Part shown: piece by piece, positions 39,526 to 53,500 of the stretch
How positions within the stretch are numbered: position 1 is the first letter of the stretch
Layout of the letters: each line of letters begins with the position of its first letter
Assembly: GCF_910589235.1 (NCBI RefSeq)
Contig: NC_060955.1
Coordinates: forward strand, 18,994,212-19,058,211
Origin: Vespa crabro
Taxonomy: Eukaryota; Arthropoda; Insecta; Hymenoptera; Vespidae
Length of the DNA stretch: 64,000 nucleotides
Direction of reading: 5' to 3'
Made by a program: the position numbers and the translations under genes
The notes under the pieces: generated by a model
The model's database searches: none
Told to the model about the DNA's origin: nothing
The model's input: the letters and a program-made list of their open reading frames with translations, nothing else

Positions 39526-42500
39526 TTTTCCTTCTATCTTTCTGTCTCTCTGTACGCACCCGCATCCTGTGGCAGTGGTGTTTTCGTAAAAACTGGCCCG
39601 TCGGTTTCCATTCAAAAGCGCGAGTCACGAGGGTTCATTCACAAAATTTCACGACGAAATTCTACACTCGACCGGACCGTCTGCGGATCTCGATCGAGAC
39701 GACGACGGAGGAAGAGATAGAGGGCCCTTCCTTCTCCCTTTCCTTTACGCGAGTAATTCCTTCGTTTTTTCCCCCTTTTCTCTCTCTCTTTCTCTCTCTA
39801 TCTCTCTCCCCTTTATTTCTTTCTTCTTTCTTGTTATACATGCGTCAAGAACAGACGAATGCTGCCATTGAGTTTAACCGTTTCGATCGAGAACAAGTTC
39901 GGTCAGTAAGTTATTATCTTTTTCGATCCTACTAAAACAATCATTTTTAGAAGGATCAAATGATAAATCATCTTGATAATTGATAATTTCCTAAAGTTAT
40001 ATTCTTTTTACGAAACCATGACAAAATCTTAAATCTTATTTTAATAAATTTGTATGTAAATTGTGATTAGAATAAAATGTTTGCGTAAGAGAAAAAAATA
40101 GAATGGTAAGATTATTACTTTTTCAAAACGTAGGAAATGTTAACGTAGATTTCTATCGTTGCAAAAAAAAAATAATGAAAATTCATCGTCAGGATGATAA
40201 AAGACGAAATGTGTAGGCGCTTATGTTAACACGTTATCTCGAATCACTGATCGTTAGATAGAAAAAGATTATATCTAACATGTCTATCTCTTTTTCCCTT
40301 GATCTTATTGTCTTCTTTAAATCCTTACACACGGCAAAAGACGAACTCGCTTTACCACCCTGGATATACTCAGGGTGGTTTCTTTCTTCCATTGCCATAG
40401 TCCAGACGGCTTCAAGGAGAAGATGAAAAAATGAGGGGGCGGAGGAAGAGGAAGTAGACGAGACGATGAGGGGCCTAAGGTCGTGGTCCTGAAGGGTACA
40501 GTGATGGATTCAAGAGGTACTTCGCCCTGCGGTGAACGACACATGTCCCTACGATATTTAAACGGTCGACTTTCGATTGATCGTGATTCTTCAAAATCAT
40601 CTCTTAATTAACACATTAATAATTCCATAATCTATACGTATAAAAAATTTCATAAACAACGTTTGGTAACAGTAAAAATTTAAATAAAATCAATTCTGAT
40701 CGATATATCGAGATATTACATTTCGTAAATAAAAATTTGTTTAATATTTATCTTCGAACAATGGATATATTTAAAGAGGCACTTTATTATTTCTCATAAT
40801 TATCGAACTCTATTAATTGATATGTCAGCATCATTAACTTATAATATTTTTCACAAAGACTCAGAGCCAATATATAAGATAAAATATTTTTTTCATTGTC
40901 AGGTTAAAAACAAAGAAAAAAATAACTGTGTCGGAGGTTAGCGCGGAAGCGTGAAATCCGCTACTGTAGTTTGGGAGGGGTTAAAGGACGAGAGAGGGTC
41001 GCAGACACCGAGTCACATCTCGTCGAGCGGCACGCGACCGACACGCGCCCTTCTTTCGTCTCCTTTCATCCTCATGAGATTCGGTTCCTTCCTATTCGTC
41101 TTCGTCTTCGTCTTCGTCTTCGCCTTCGCACGCGCGCACGCACACATATACGTACACACACGCGTGCGCGCGAACACACACACACGAGATCGCTTTCACA
41201 CGCAACACAGTAGATACTCTAACCAATTCTAAAAAAATACATTTCTATGAAATTTTCATGTGTTTTTTGTTTCATTCAGAAACGATCAAAGATATCAAAA
41301 TTAAATTGAATTAGATTTACAAATTATTCTCTTCTGATTGACGTCTAATTGTTTAGAAATTCTATTGTTTAGATTGAAATTAGATTGGAAGTAAATCAAA
41401 TGATCCTGAAGATCATTTAATTTTATACGTTAACAAAAGATGGTTCGTATTACATAAGGTAACATGAGTAAGTACGCGTGCACGTTCATTCAGAACGTTC
41501 CCTTCTAGTGGCCCATTGAGGAATCCAGGCTCACCATATAGAGTGCTCATCAGCCACCTTATCGTAATTCTTTAAAGTCTTACTTGAATGAAACGTATAT
41601 CGTGGGAATTCATCCAAAAAATTTGGACTTTCTTGAAACCGATAAATTCTTTTGCTTCGATGTATTAATTAAAAAAAAAAAAAAAAATATATATATATAC
41701 CAAGTTGTCCTTAATAAATCTGCTATATGATTGGAAACATTCACGTCCTATGAAGGTGTCGCTCGATCAGCTGCGAAATGGGAGCAAAAGGTGCTCGCCT
41801 ACGACAATATTGTGTAAATTTGTCAGCGCACAGTTGAGTCCACGAGGAATGATTAAGGTCGACAAAGACGAAAACACGATCTGTCGTCGACAAGGAGGAA
41901 AATCGAACGTCTCTAAGTTTAGCTCGTATTTGCATGCGGATCAGGGACGAATCGGGTCAGGTTGCCAAGCTGCTAAAACATTTGCTATCCCTTCGTAATC
42001 TCTAATGAATTTTTCGTTAGATTATTTAAAAAGAATATCTGATTTCTTTTGAAATAAATCTGTTTAAGGTCTTTTGTTTATTTTACAAATATATTTGCAT
42101 AGCATTTAATTGTAATAATGCCAAAGTATTCGATAAATCGATTCGACGATCGTAAAATAAGGAAGATACTATACTGGTTAGCTGTCACAGTGCTACAAAA
42201 TCGCCTTTATTGCAAGTCGTAAAAGTGTAGGTGTGTCGTGACCGACAAGATTCTCTGTCATGAGTAAAGATCATAAATTTCCCTCTTTAGAGACTCAGAA
42301 TACTGGCTGATTACCAACAATTAAATGATATTTATAATTACGAAGATGCCACTCCTTTGGCACGACGGGACACATTTATAGATTGGCCAGCGATTTAATC
42401 GCTGCCATTTGAATTACCTATCTGCCTACCTGTCGTCGAGAATACGGATCCATGGATCCGGTCGTTGCCAATGATCAAAAAATAGATCCGAGCGCAACCT

Positions 42501-44936
42501 GTTCGAAATAGCCAAGTGGAAACCTGTGACATCTGTGAATGACTCGTTAATGTCATAGTGATCGTAGTTCTCTTTCGAATCGCTTAATACATTTCCGACT
42601 AACTTGATTAATTCGACATAAATTATACTAAACGTTGCTATAGCAAAAGAAATTATATCTAATATAAATTATTAATGTAAAGAAATAAATCTTAGGAAAC
42701 ATTATTTAATCATAGGCAATAAATGAAATCAGAAGGAAAAATTCTTTAAGGATTATCCAATAATCCTTAAATAATTCTATAAGATTATCCAACTTTTTTC
42801 AATATCGAACGAGTGATATCTCAAAAGAAAGACGAAGACAGAAAGGGTGGGATGTCCGTCAAATTTCTATGATTCGTAATGCAAAGAGAAATCGTACGTG
42901 GGTCGAAGGTGTCTAAGCTGAAGGGAAGAAGGAAATCTAATTATAGAAGTCGTTGTGCCGCGTGCTGAAGGTGGTAGTAGGGTGTGAGTGCGGGTGCAGA
43001 AACGAGAATCGGTTGCATTGGGCGGCCATAAAATGCAGGCTGCATCCGCTCGGCGCAGATGTACTCAGACGGAGGTTCTCCTGTACCACGAGGAGGAGAC
43101 CGAAAGGATTTTTCTTCTTTCGTGGCCCTCTGGCCCACCAAATATTAAAGGGCAACGAACTCGGAAGGACTACCAGGGAAGATTCATAAACTCTTCCTCT
43201 TTATGACATCAATGTCAAACATGTTCACGATTACTGAACGACTAGAAAATTCAATATAAATCGTGACAAGAACATTGACTGTCTAATTTTCTAATAAATT
43301 TCAATTTAATTCAATTCACAAAGAGAAAATGAAAATTATAAATTTTATAATAAAAATTTTATAATAAAAACATCCTCCGAAGGACACAGTTTATTGTCTT
43401 GTAGTTAGTGATCTTTTTTATTGGTTGTCGCGTCTATTCATTGAGAAGCCATGTGGTTAACTGCAGTGTTTCCTGCCTTAATTACTATGATAAAAAATGA
43501 TGGATGTTAAAGAGAGTTTCGTTCGAAAACATCGCAGGCAATCTCATTTACAATATAATAAACTAGGTCAATCGAAGATGAAGAATCGACAGATACATTT
43601 TTTTAGATCAAAATCTAAAACCTCGTAATTTCTTTTCATTTTTCAGACGACTCAAGCAATTAACTCTTTCATTTTCCCTCATCGTCGTCGTCGATCTTTA
43701 CCGAAGTAAACACGAGGCCTCCCTCGAAACAACAGCTGTGGGATATCGCACACGATCGACTCGTGCCGGGCAAGTCGCGATTATTATTGTTTCCTTTTCT
43801 TTTCCCTTCCTTTTTTTTTGTTGCTTTCTTCTCTGAAAGTAGCCGAGCGTGTGCCCATGACGTGGCCATGTAAGGGCTAGGCGGGGGTGCTGCTCTTGCT
43901 AATTTTAGATCGACTCCAGGGCTCCAGGAGTCAGCGATGGATCGGCAGCTGGTGATTCGAGTTGGTTCATAGCCTTGCACGTGGGTCTTTCTACTTCGGA
44001 ACGTGTCTCACCGTTCACGAACGACGGACATCTCTCTCCCTCTCCTTCTCTCCCTCCCTATTTCTTTCTCTCTCTTATTTTCTTCCCCTCCTAATGTCGT
44101 TTCTCTTGTAGAAACTCGTTGTGTCCAGTAGCTTTGATCCAGATGCGTTTAGCATCCGATCTCAAGAGACTTCCGTATCTCGGTGAAGGGTGATAATTTT
44201 AAAAATTTCCCTTCCCGAATCGAACGGATGTAACTTCGGTTGAGTATTTCCAATATTTACGATTTACAAATCCTTCGTTTTAAACGATAACACACAAAAT
44301 AATAAATAATCAATTAATAATCTAATGTAAATATTGTAAATTATGAATGATAGATAATGTTGTTTTAATAGATAGTAATATTGTTTTAAGAGAAGGAAGA
44401 AAGTCCTCTTAGAGCGCTTAATGAAGATCGATAAAGTCGAAAGAGGAAGAGGAAGGAGATAGCAAAAGGGTGAAAGAGATAAAATTGTGAAGAGGGATGA
44501 AGTGGAAAGAGGTAAAAGATCTGACGACGGCTGCTGGTGCAGCGGATGTTTGAAGCTGCTGAAAGTGAGGAGGCGGTGGTTCCTTCACCGATATTACTCC
44601 CTCTTTTCTTTTAGCTTTTCTTCGTTCGAGCCAAACCATCGTTGTGAGGAAGAAGTACAGAGAAGGAAGCACCTCAGCGGATGTGATGTTTAGGACATGG
44701 CCGTACAAAAAATGCCTCCCGTATAAATATAGACGATGGTGGTTGCCATCGTAATGGTTGTGGTTGTGATAGTGCTGCTGGTGGTGGTGACTGCTTACCA
44801 ATCGAAATTTCTCTTTGACCCACATTCCGAGATTGATTATTTACAAAGGGTCACGGTGTTCCTGTTTTCGTTTCTCTTGGTTGTCTTCTCCTTCATCTGC
44901 ATTGATTTATGTGAAATATGGAATAAAAAAATTAGG

Positions 44937-44938
<2 letters not shown>

Positions 44939-45002
<64 letters not shown>
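44939..45002. repeat. GA dinucleotide microsatellite
   Basis: Pure GA repeat of about 60 bp, followed by an AAAAG-repeat patch. Confidence 0.9.
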
Positions 45003-45004
<2 letters not shown>

Positions 45005-45797
45005 AAATTATCGAGAACATTGAAATGTATTTTAAAGAAAAGAAAAGAAAAGAAAAAGAGAAAAGAACAAGAAATGGACGAACTTGTTTGAGTGAGTTCG
45101 ATTTCACACCGGTTAGAGAAAAAAGCATACCAACCGGCTTCTTCTCAAATTACTTTAGACAAATCTCTTCTTTGACCCAAAAGCAACCTGCTACTACTAC
45201 TACTACCCGAAGAAAAGCTTAGAAAATATAGAATCCCTTGTAAAAACTCTGAAAACATATTGAGCCGAGTGTAAGGTGAAAAACGGTGGCTCCCGAAAAG
45301 AAAAAATAAATGAGACGTATACGTGTAATCGACACGTGCTACGTTAACTTCGTTGTATGTTTTTCTTTTTTTTTTGTTCTTTTTTTTTTTTTTTTTTTTT
45401 TAATGTCTATTAAAGAAATAACGTTTATTCACATGTCTTTGAGAAATGGTCAATGAATGAGAATAGAGATTATTATCAAGTAGGTGGAAGACATCGTCGA
45501 ATCACTTTCTTTCTCGATTCATTTCAATGCACTCGACACGTGGTTAGCGATTCTGGGGCTCCTGCTGAGATAAAGACCTCCCAGTGGCTTTCGACCACCA
45601 TGTGCATCGAAAGTCAGTGAAATCCCTTGAAGATTTTCAAATTGTCCTCTCGGTTCGTCGTCTCTATTACCAAAACCGAAGTGAAGGATCGGACAAAAAA
45701 ACAGAAAGACCAACGCACGGATCGCACCTCCTCGATGTATGCATGTATGTGTACATGCATATATGCATACATACATGCATACAACATAAAATACAGT

Positions 45798-45798
<1 letters not shown>

Positions 45799-45843
<45 letters not shown>
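45799..45843. repeat. TA dinucleotide microsatellite
   Basis: Pure TA repeat preceded by ATGCATAC-type alternating purine/pyrimidine sequence. Confidence 0.9.
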
Positions 45844-46417
45844 TCTCGTTAAGATTCTACATAGATATTCTTTCTAGTCACGTACGCTTTCTTCGTGGGA
45901 GAGATCGAAAGAAATCTTTTTTTGACTAGTCAAAGATAACTTCGTACTCGAAAGAGAACCAAAAGAAAAAAAAAGACACCAGAAAAAAAATCAATTAGAC
46001 GACTAATAAGGGAATTGTACGGAACTCAAGGATCGAGTATTAAAAAATTATGTTTGAACGAGTTAACGTAATGAATCGAGGAAAGGACTCGGCACTAATG
46101 GGTTAATACGAGCATGGTCAACGTGATTGAAAAAGGAAAGTGGTAGGAGAAGTTATACCCTCTCTTCTTGGGGTATCACCTGCTCCTATTGTTTGACCGA
46201 CCAAAGTGAACCGGCGTCCGGTGCGCAACCGAGTTTAGCAGGGCGCGTGCTCGTCGTGTTGGTTCGTAGAGAAATCTGACACTCTTACTTTTACGACACT
46301 TTGCACGGTACGTATACTTTCAAAATGCAACGTAAAAATCATGCCCCAGTTTTGATGCAGATGTCCGTAGGTTTAGCATATTTAATTATTGTTAAATCCT
46401 ATAAGAGATGTCTTTGT

Positions 46418-47230
46418 TTAAAAATCAAATGATTTAAACATTATAGTTTTCATATCTAATATATCGTAAAGCCATTTAGGTTGAAAGATCATATCCAATC
46501 GATGGACAAATTTAGAAGCTTCGAAAGTATACGTGACCTAAGGTAAAAAAAAATTTCTTATAATCATATGTTTATCTTATTCTATCGGTATACTTTGAAG
46601 TGGATGAAACTTACGTCGACAGGATAATGCGCTGGGTAATTGAAATTTACAGCGATATCAAACAATACAGTAACTGTCACCTGTGGTTCAGGATATGACT
46701 CTGTAGGTACGCTCCAAACTACTTCATATTTGTAATAATGTGTATTATTTCCGGCAGAAAGACTAATGAATTCTACATTGAACATCCAATCTTTTAACTC
46801 CTAAAACGTGTATCAACTATGTAAGATATGTTTCGTTATACTTTTTGGCTAGATTTTTATCATCAAATGTACCGGCAAATTATTCCATGCTTGCATTTCG
46901 TTCTTAATACTGTTTATAATATTGTTGACACTGATACTACCACAAGTGTGCCATTCGACACCAAAAGGACTCAGCGATCTAGTGACGATAGCATTTCTTC
47001 GTTTTATTATATCAGAACTGTCGTCCTAAAGTATTGAGTTCCCTTGCATGATTAATTTCATAAAAAGAAAACACATATGCTTTTTAACAAACCATATCAC
47101 TTATTATCCTCATAGCTTTCATAATCGCTGTGTTAATGAACTGGCGAACAAAGTTCTTTATATTGAAACGCGATTCCAAGTCGTAATCTTCAATCAATGA
47201 TAGAAAATTATATGTCATAATGTTGATCAT
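46418..47230 (-). CDS. Unrecognised 198-residue protein, four exons
   Basis: Four minus-strand exons join with phase-0 GT-AG introns: 47093-47230, 46873-47025, 46615-46800, 46418-46537. They give 198 residues ending at TAA. The start ATG is preceded by ACAAAA and by an in-frame stop four codons upstream, so the N-terminus looks complete. The N-terminal 46 residues look helical (MINIMTYNFLSLIEDYDLES). The middle contains GVEWHTCGSISVNNII, and exon 3 a strand-rich segment (NTHYYKYEVVWSVPTES, QVTVTVLFDIAVNFNYPAHY). The C-terminal exon is VTYTFEASKFVHRLDMIFQP followed by KWLYDILD. There is no signal peptide or membrane segment. The alternating strand/helix layout resembles small adaptor folds, but I cannot assign a family. 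It lies 364 bp downstream of the fry stop on the same strand. It is either a separate tightly packed gene or, less likely, alternative 3' coding sequence. Confidence 0.75.
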
Positions 47231-47433
47231 TTTTGTTGATTATAAATCGATACAAGATCTTTCGAACTTTAGTACGTTTATTTTTGGTTCTTTCTCATAA
47301 ATAATCTTTAACGTCATTTCTGTGTTATTAGAAGCAAGACATGACAAAAAGAAAGAAAAGAAAAAATATAAAATAAGAAAAAAACGACGATCTCGTATTT
47401 TTGCTTCCATTAATTTTTTTTTGTTTCTCTCTG

Positions 47434-47441
<8 letters not shown>

Positions 47442-47492
<51 letters not shown>
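47442..47492. repeat. CT dinucleotide microsatellite between fry and the 198-residue gene
   Basis: Pure CT repeat of about 45 bp in the short spacer downstream of the fry stop codon. Confidence 0.9.
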
Positions 47493-47593
47493 AATTTATA
47501 CTACACAATACATCCATAAGGTTATTAAAATTTGTAAGAGCTCTTATATACGTTTAGGCAAGTTGTTGTCAATAATACTAAAATGCTTATAAA

Positions 47594-50500
47594 TTAACAG
47601 TCGGTTTTCGAATGATTAGAATGATCTTGCTGTGCGCGTGCTGACTTCGCGGATGCCTCTAGATCTGTTACAGATGTTAGAACTTGAAATAAACTCCTCA
47701 TGAGTTTTTTGAAGATTTCGACCATTTCATCGTCCGTTCGGGTGACCACGAAAATATCTAACGAGATATAAAAAGAAAGAAGAAGATTAAACATTTTGAC
47801 GAAGAAAGGAGCGGTTACTTTTCTAACGATTAACTTACCAGATCTATCTTGTCCCAAGTGTTTGCAATACATGTTGACAGCTGTTGTTACGTCGTCGTCA
47901 TCATGGAAAGGATCTCCAGGCCATTGTGCTCTGTGTAATCGTACAGCTTCCAAAGCTGGACACCATCGTGCATTCCTAAGTAGTTCAGCGACTCTGGCCA
48001 TGTCTTCGACGGCATCAACAGCCGGCAAAGGACTAGGACTAGGTGTTGGAGTCGGTGTACCTCGTTCACTTTCCGTACTTTCTTCCAAAGCTCTGCTCAA
48101 TGCCGTCTTCATGTTAGCTATTTCCGCTGATATATCTTGCAAAGGAATCTGTACGTTTCTTGCGGCAATCATAAGTAGTCCCAACATTTTGTTCGACGCC
48201 TTTATCAATAGTAATAATTGAAGATGCAACTTATAAAGTGTCCTGCCTAGGTCCAAGAGCATCTCCTCAAAACCAGCTTCCATCGTTGTACTACCACCTA
48301 ATGAATGAAGTATTTTCGTTGCTTTTACTGCTTCCAAACACTGTAATCAAATTAAAAGTTGATAAAGTAAAATTAAAAATTAAAAAAAGATAAATAAACT
48401 CGACTCATTTATAAATTATTATTTACCTCTGTAGCGTGGTATTTTCTGTCAGGAAACGTTTCGAGATGTTGCTGTATCTCCAACATTTCGAAACGTAAAG
48501 ATTCGTGCAATCTTTGATGTGAGAAAATGGAAAGCGAGAACCAAACTAATGGTGGTTCGGCTTTCGCGCTAAGTAGTTCAGCATGACTAGATAAATGATA
48601 TCCTAATTGTTTAAAAGCAGGACTGCCATTGGATAATAGAGCGCATGCTTCCCGAGTGAGACCCACAGATTTACTGCTTACATCCTAATAATATCGAAGA
48701 TAAAGAACAAAATGTTCTCTAACATTGAAACTACGTATCTATTTAGAGACGAATTAACGATATAATTACCCTTATAATTCTACTTAATAATTGGAAAAAA
48801 TCTAGTGTCGTAAAGGGTGCCTGAGTGATCAGAGCTTGAATTTGTTGTCGCCAAATTTCTTCAGCGTCATCTCTGACGACTTGTCTGAATGGAATCAAAG
48901 CAGATAGATTCGGTGATGCGTTACAAGGTGTCACATCTCCGAGATCTCCTGCGCTGGAACCACTGTAGGAAAATGAACGAAACAATTATAGAAAAAATTC
49001 GTCAGAACTCTTATTTAGAAACTTACGACGTGTCAGACCTTGTAGATGAATCGTGACGTGTTCTACTCGGTATTGAAAGAGAAGAAGGTGGAAACATTCC
49101 TGGAATACTGTTTGCTTCTTGTCCTGTTCCAGATCCACTAGGTACTTCGTCCAAAGGTGATTCCGAACCAGCTTCATCGTCAGACGATTCTTCAGCGACT
49201 CCACGCTAATCGTAATAATATTATTATGCTTTGATACGACACAACTGACGTAAATCTTTGAAATATTTACTCTAGTAGTATGCTTGCTCGATGTTTGTGT
49301 TTTTTCACTCAAACTTTCCTCAAACTGTCGTAGACTAGGTTCTCTTTCCTCTCCTTCACTGAGAGGACGACGTCTAACGCCCCAGTTAAAGTTATCCGTA
49401 CTTTCACCCTATAATGTATAATAAAAATAAGAAAAAATTCTTCACGAATATTGATAATCGTTTAAAACAGTTTCAATTACCTCGACACTTTCACTCTCAT
49501 ATTCGAGAAAATCAAAGTCCTTGAACACTCCAAATTGTTCGTCATCCCTTCGAGAACCTCCACTTAAATCATTATTTGCACCAGAAACTTCCTCGGTTGA
49601 TGAAGCCATTGAAGACTGCCTCTCCATTAAGTCAGAACTTTGACTGAATATCACCTACATTTGAATACAATTACATTTATTAAAAAGATTACAAAAAATT
49701 GAATTTAAATATTTGTTATTTCCTTTAATATCTATTGTCGGCAAAACTATTCTGCTTGTGTGCATTTTTCGTGTTCAATCATTAGTCAATGTTTGTGTCT
49801 AAGCATCGATTCAATTTTGCTATATGCAAGTGTCTACATTTACATTCAAGCGTGTACGTTTGATTGACTTATTTTTTTTTTCTCTCTTTTTATCGTGACA
49901 TTCGAACGATCTTTTTCACTTTTAGGTGCGAATTGTATTTATAAAAACCTTTTACCTTGCTATATAATGTCATTGAACTAATGTGTTCATCCTAAAAAAG
50001 GATATAATGGAAATGAATTTTCATGAGGAATAGCTATTATTAACTATCGAGCTGGTAGGGAGGGAAAATCAAGTTTTAAATGCAAAATAATAAAAATGTT
50101 AATACTAACCGATGGGCTCTTCGGTAATCCTACCCTTTGTCCGCACGTTGTTAACAAGTTCACTAAACATTCTCTAACACGACCCTACAGAATACAAGAT
50201 ATTATTTTACATATCTAACAAATATAAAATAACATTTATAACAAACCTGTGACATCCAAGGCCTTTTCCATCCAGAAACGGCAGTACTTTCTGCCGGTGA
50301 AAGAGACATTGAACATCGCGGCGAACCTGAAGACTTTTCTTCGTTACCCTGTCGTATCAACCATCTTCTTCCAATCACAGGTGTTTGAGAAAGATCAAAT
50401 GTGAAATCCATTGTCCGGCCTGTTATAAAATTATGGTAACAATTATATCAATTTATTGCATGTGTATAAATCGTTGTAAGAAAAAGAAAAAAAAAAAAGA

Positions 50501-53500
50501 AATTGAAAACGCCCGATGTTTAAATATGTAAATATAAATCTAAAATAAAAATATAAATCTAAAATAAAAAATTAAGAAAACAGACGTTTTAATAACAGCG
50601 TAAAAATTAAATCAAGAAGAAATTTTCAAAAGGAAATTTCTATAGAAAAATCATATTAAGTTTATTTGACTACTAGCTACACATTATGGTTATTATTTTT
50701 ATCGCAACCTGAGTGTTGATAAATAAGTAATCCGATCAGTGAGAGCAAATGCCGCGTTGCAAAAAAAAAGAAATCAAATTTATATTCATTACGTATTTAC
50801 TGCATGCAAGAAAACGAGTATATAATAATGTAAGAGTAACCTACCAGGTAACTCTTTCTTAGTAAATATTTCTGTATCCGTAAAGCTTGGATGTGGTGAT
50901 GCCAAAGATGATTCCCATGACGGTACATGCATTGATGTCGGTGGTGCAACTAAAGTCGAAGATCTTGTCACGACGAGTTTTAAAATTTTAAGTGCTTCCT
51001 TCCAATGAGGTCCCTATTAAAAGAATCGTAGATAGAATTTAGAAGTCAACTTTTCATTATTTAAAAATTTTTTTTTTTAACAAAGAATAACTTACTTCAA
51101 CGTATTTTGAAATAACTTGCAAGAGTTCAGTGTTGATCGGTTGAGCTGCTTGCGATGCGAGATCAACATAATGCAATATACAGTGTATGATACTGAGTAC
51201 AGGTAACGCAACGCTTCCTGGACCTTTTTCTAATACCTCGACCAGAAAGGCTAACATATCAAAGCTCAAATGAGCGTATGTATCGTAAAGATATTTAACA
51301 ACACACTTAGTCCACTGAAAGCTTTCTTTACTGAATGTACGACGACTGTACAAAGTCATGACAGTGCCCAAATTTTCTAATTTCTTCCCTTTTTCTGCAC
51401 TTACCTATAAGCGGATGCATAGTGTAAATTATGTAACAATATTCGAATATATGTAAAGATAATGAACAATTAAAAGATAATTACTTGTGCTATATTTTCT
51501 GCACTTCTTATACACAACTCATTTGCATCTTCATAATGTAACAGCATGTATGGAAGTAAAGAAACCACATTCATTGGAAATGCTAAACTTTGGGTGGGAT
51601 CAACCACCGGTAAATCCAATAACGGAGTAAACTGTGAAAGTAATGTTACAACTGGTTCATATGTATTTGGACTCGTACACCCCTTCAACATAAGTGCATG
51701 TACTCCAGGAAAAGAGTTCCATCTTAATTGTTGTTGTAATTTTTCAACTTTATCTCTAGCATCTGGACGATCCAACGGTAACCTATGAAGTACTCGACTT
51801 AATAATCTTAAAGCAAGAAGAAATTCATGTTCATAGTCCGATTCCAAAAGTGAAACCGATAACCAAAACAGCTGTGCTAAAATTGTCATCTTATCGTCTT
51901 GAGTCGCAGAATCGCCTAATAATTTCAAAGATTGTGCTGATCTTGATCTCGAAAGATTAGAATTTGGATATTTGTTACAAACTCCTCTGTTATCTAATTC
52001 TATAAAAAAAAAAAAGAAAAAAAAAGAAATAGAAAAAGAAAAATTTACAAATAATGAAATGAGATACATCAAAATGAAGAAAACTTTTTAATGACAAAGA
52101 TATGAACCTTTCAATTCGCTCACAGCTGTATTTCCACCACTTGATTTTTTCATACAGTAACTGACAGAATAACTAGTGCTTCTCGTATGTCCACCTTGAT
52201 TTAAATGAGAAAGAATTTGTGGTCCCGTAGGACAACCATTTATTCCAGGACTACGTTTTCCTCCGATCACTATACCTGATACGGGATCTTTGTTATTTAA
52301 ATTTGGCGTGGATTTAAATATTTCTTTCATAAAATCTAATGGTCTAAAATCAGATTCTAAAGAATCAACAGCTGCTTCCAAAGTTAAGAGTAATTCTGTT
52401 ACATAACCCTGTACAAAAGAAATCATTTCACATTTGGAAATAAAGATTAAATAATTAACAAGTGATTGCATGTAAATTATTATAGATCACTCTATGTACC
52501 TGCATGTCCTCGCCTTGTTCAGCAACCGTTTCAACCAATCTAGATAAAATATCGGAAAGCATACGTGATGTGATAGGAACACGTAACGCACGGAATACTT
52601 GAAGAGATCGTCCAGCATAGTGTCTCGAAGAGCAGGACAATCCCAATTGTAAGGCAATTTGAGCCCATCTTTGACTTACTAATGCATGAGGCAAAGAATC
52701 TCTGAATACTCTTAAAACGTGTCGTAATAATACCGTAAGTTGTTCAGCACTACGAACCCACCATACTTTAGCTGTCATATCTTCATAATTCCATAAAGGT
52801 TGATTTATTCTATAACAAATCAACGTCGTTAAAAATTACTCCATTGGTTAAATCATTGACTCTTTCGTACATACCTAGATGCAAGAAAGTTAATCAAAGA
52901 TTTGATAACATCTTGAATAGGCATGTTTGGACCAGGTTGTGGTCCAACCCAATTATTACTGTCCTCTGGGGTAACTATCACAGGTGGTACCGTTGTGCCT
53001 GTACCTGATGTTGGTGGCCAACTATTGCACACTGTAGAATCTAACATCAAGATAACGTAAATCGGTAAAACTAAATCCAAAGAATTTACGTGAGTTGAAT
53101 CGAATTAAAAATATTGTACCATAGGAATGAGGACCCCCGTAATCTTTGCAATTGTCTACGAGTTGCTGAAATACATGATTCATGGATATTGGAGTAGAAG
53201 ACACGGATATAGGAACGGGTGAATGAGTAGGTGTACCATTCGCTGAGGATAATAGAGACGGTGGGGGAGGTGGTGGTGGTGGAGGAGGTGGTGCAGAAAA
53301 AGATGCAGATGTTTCTGTAAATGAAGGAGGCGGTAGCGGTGGTGGAGGTGGAGGTGGTGGGGGTGGTGTACAGGATGGTGGTGGCGAAGAAGAGTGTGGT
53401 GGTGTAGTGGGTGGAGGTGCTGGTGGTGGTCCATACAGGTAACTGTCAAATTCTGGATCGACTTCAGTAAAGTTATGTTCCAAAACTGGTAAAGCTGGGG

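Larger units (their letters stand above)
31726..46417. other. 14.7-kb gene-poor region upstream of scratch
   Basis: No splice-consistent coding gene is seen on either strand. The open frames present translate CT/GA, TA or TTC repeats. The region contains several microsatellites, CpG-containing patches (for example 34690-34920 and 36990-37120), a probable MITE and a local tandem duplication. Given its position 5' of a neural transcription factor, enhancers are plausible but not demonstrated. Confidence 0.55.

Noticed and set aside
41705..41998. 97-codon plus-strand frame of normal complexity
   Set aside because: Isolated, with no recognisable motif or splice partners; its length is within chance expectation for this much sequence.
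47796..48221. 141-codon plus-strand frame
   Set aside because: Antisense shadow of a conserved furry C-terminal exon.
51999..52072. Phe-rich N-terminal extension of the open frame at 51470-52072
   Set aside because: It is read-through of the poly-pyrimidine tract of an intron; the exon starts at 51999 after a TATAG acceptor.
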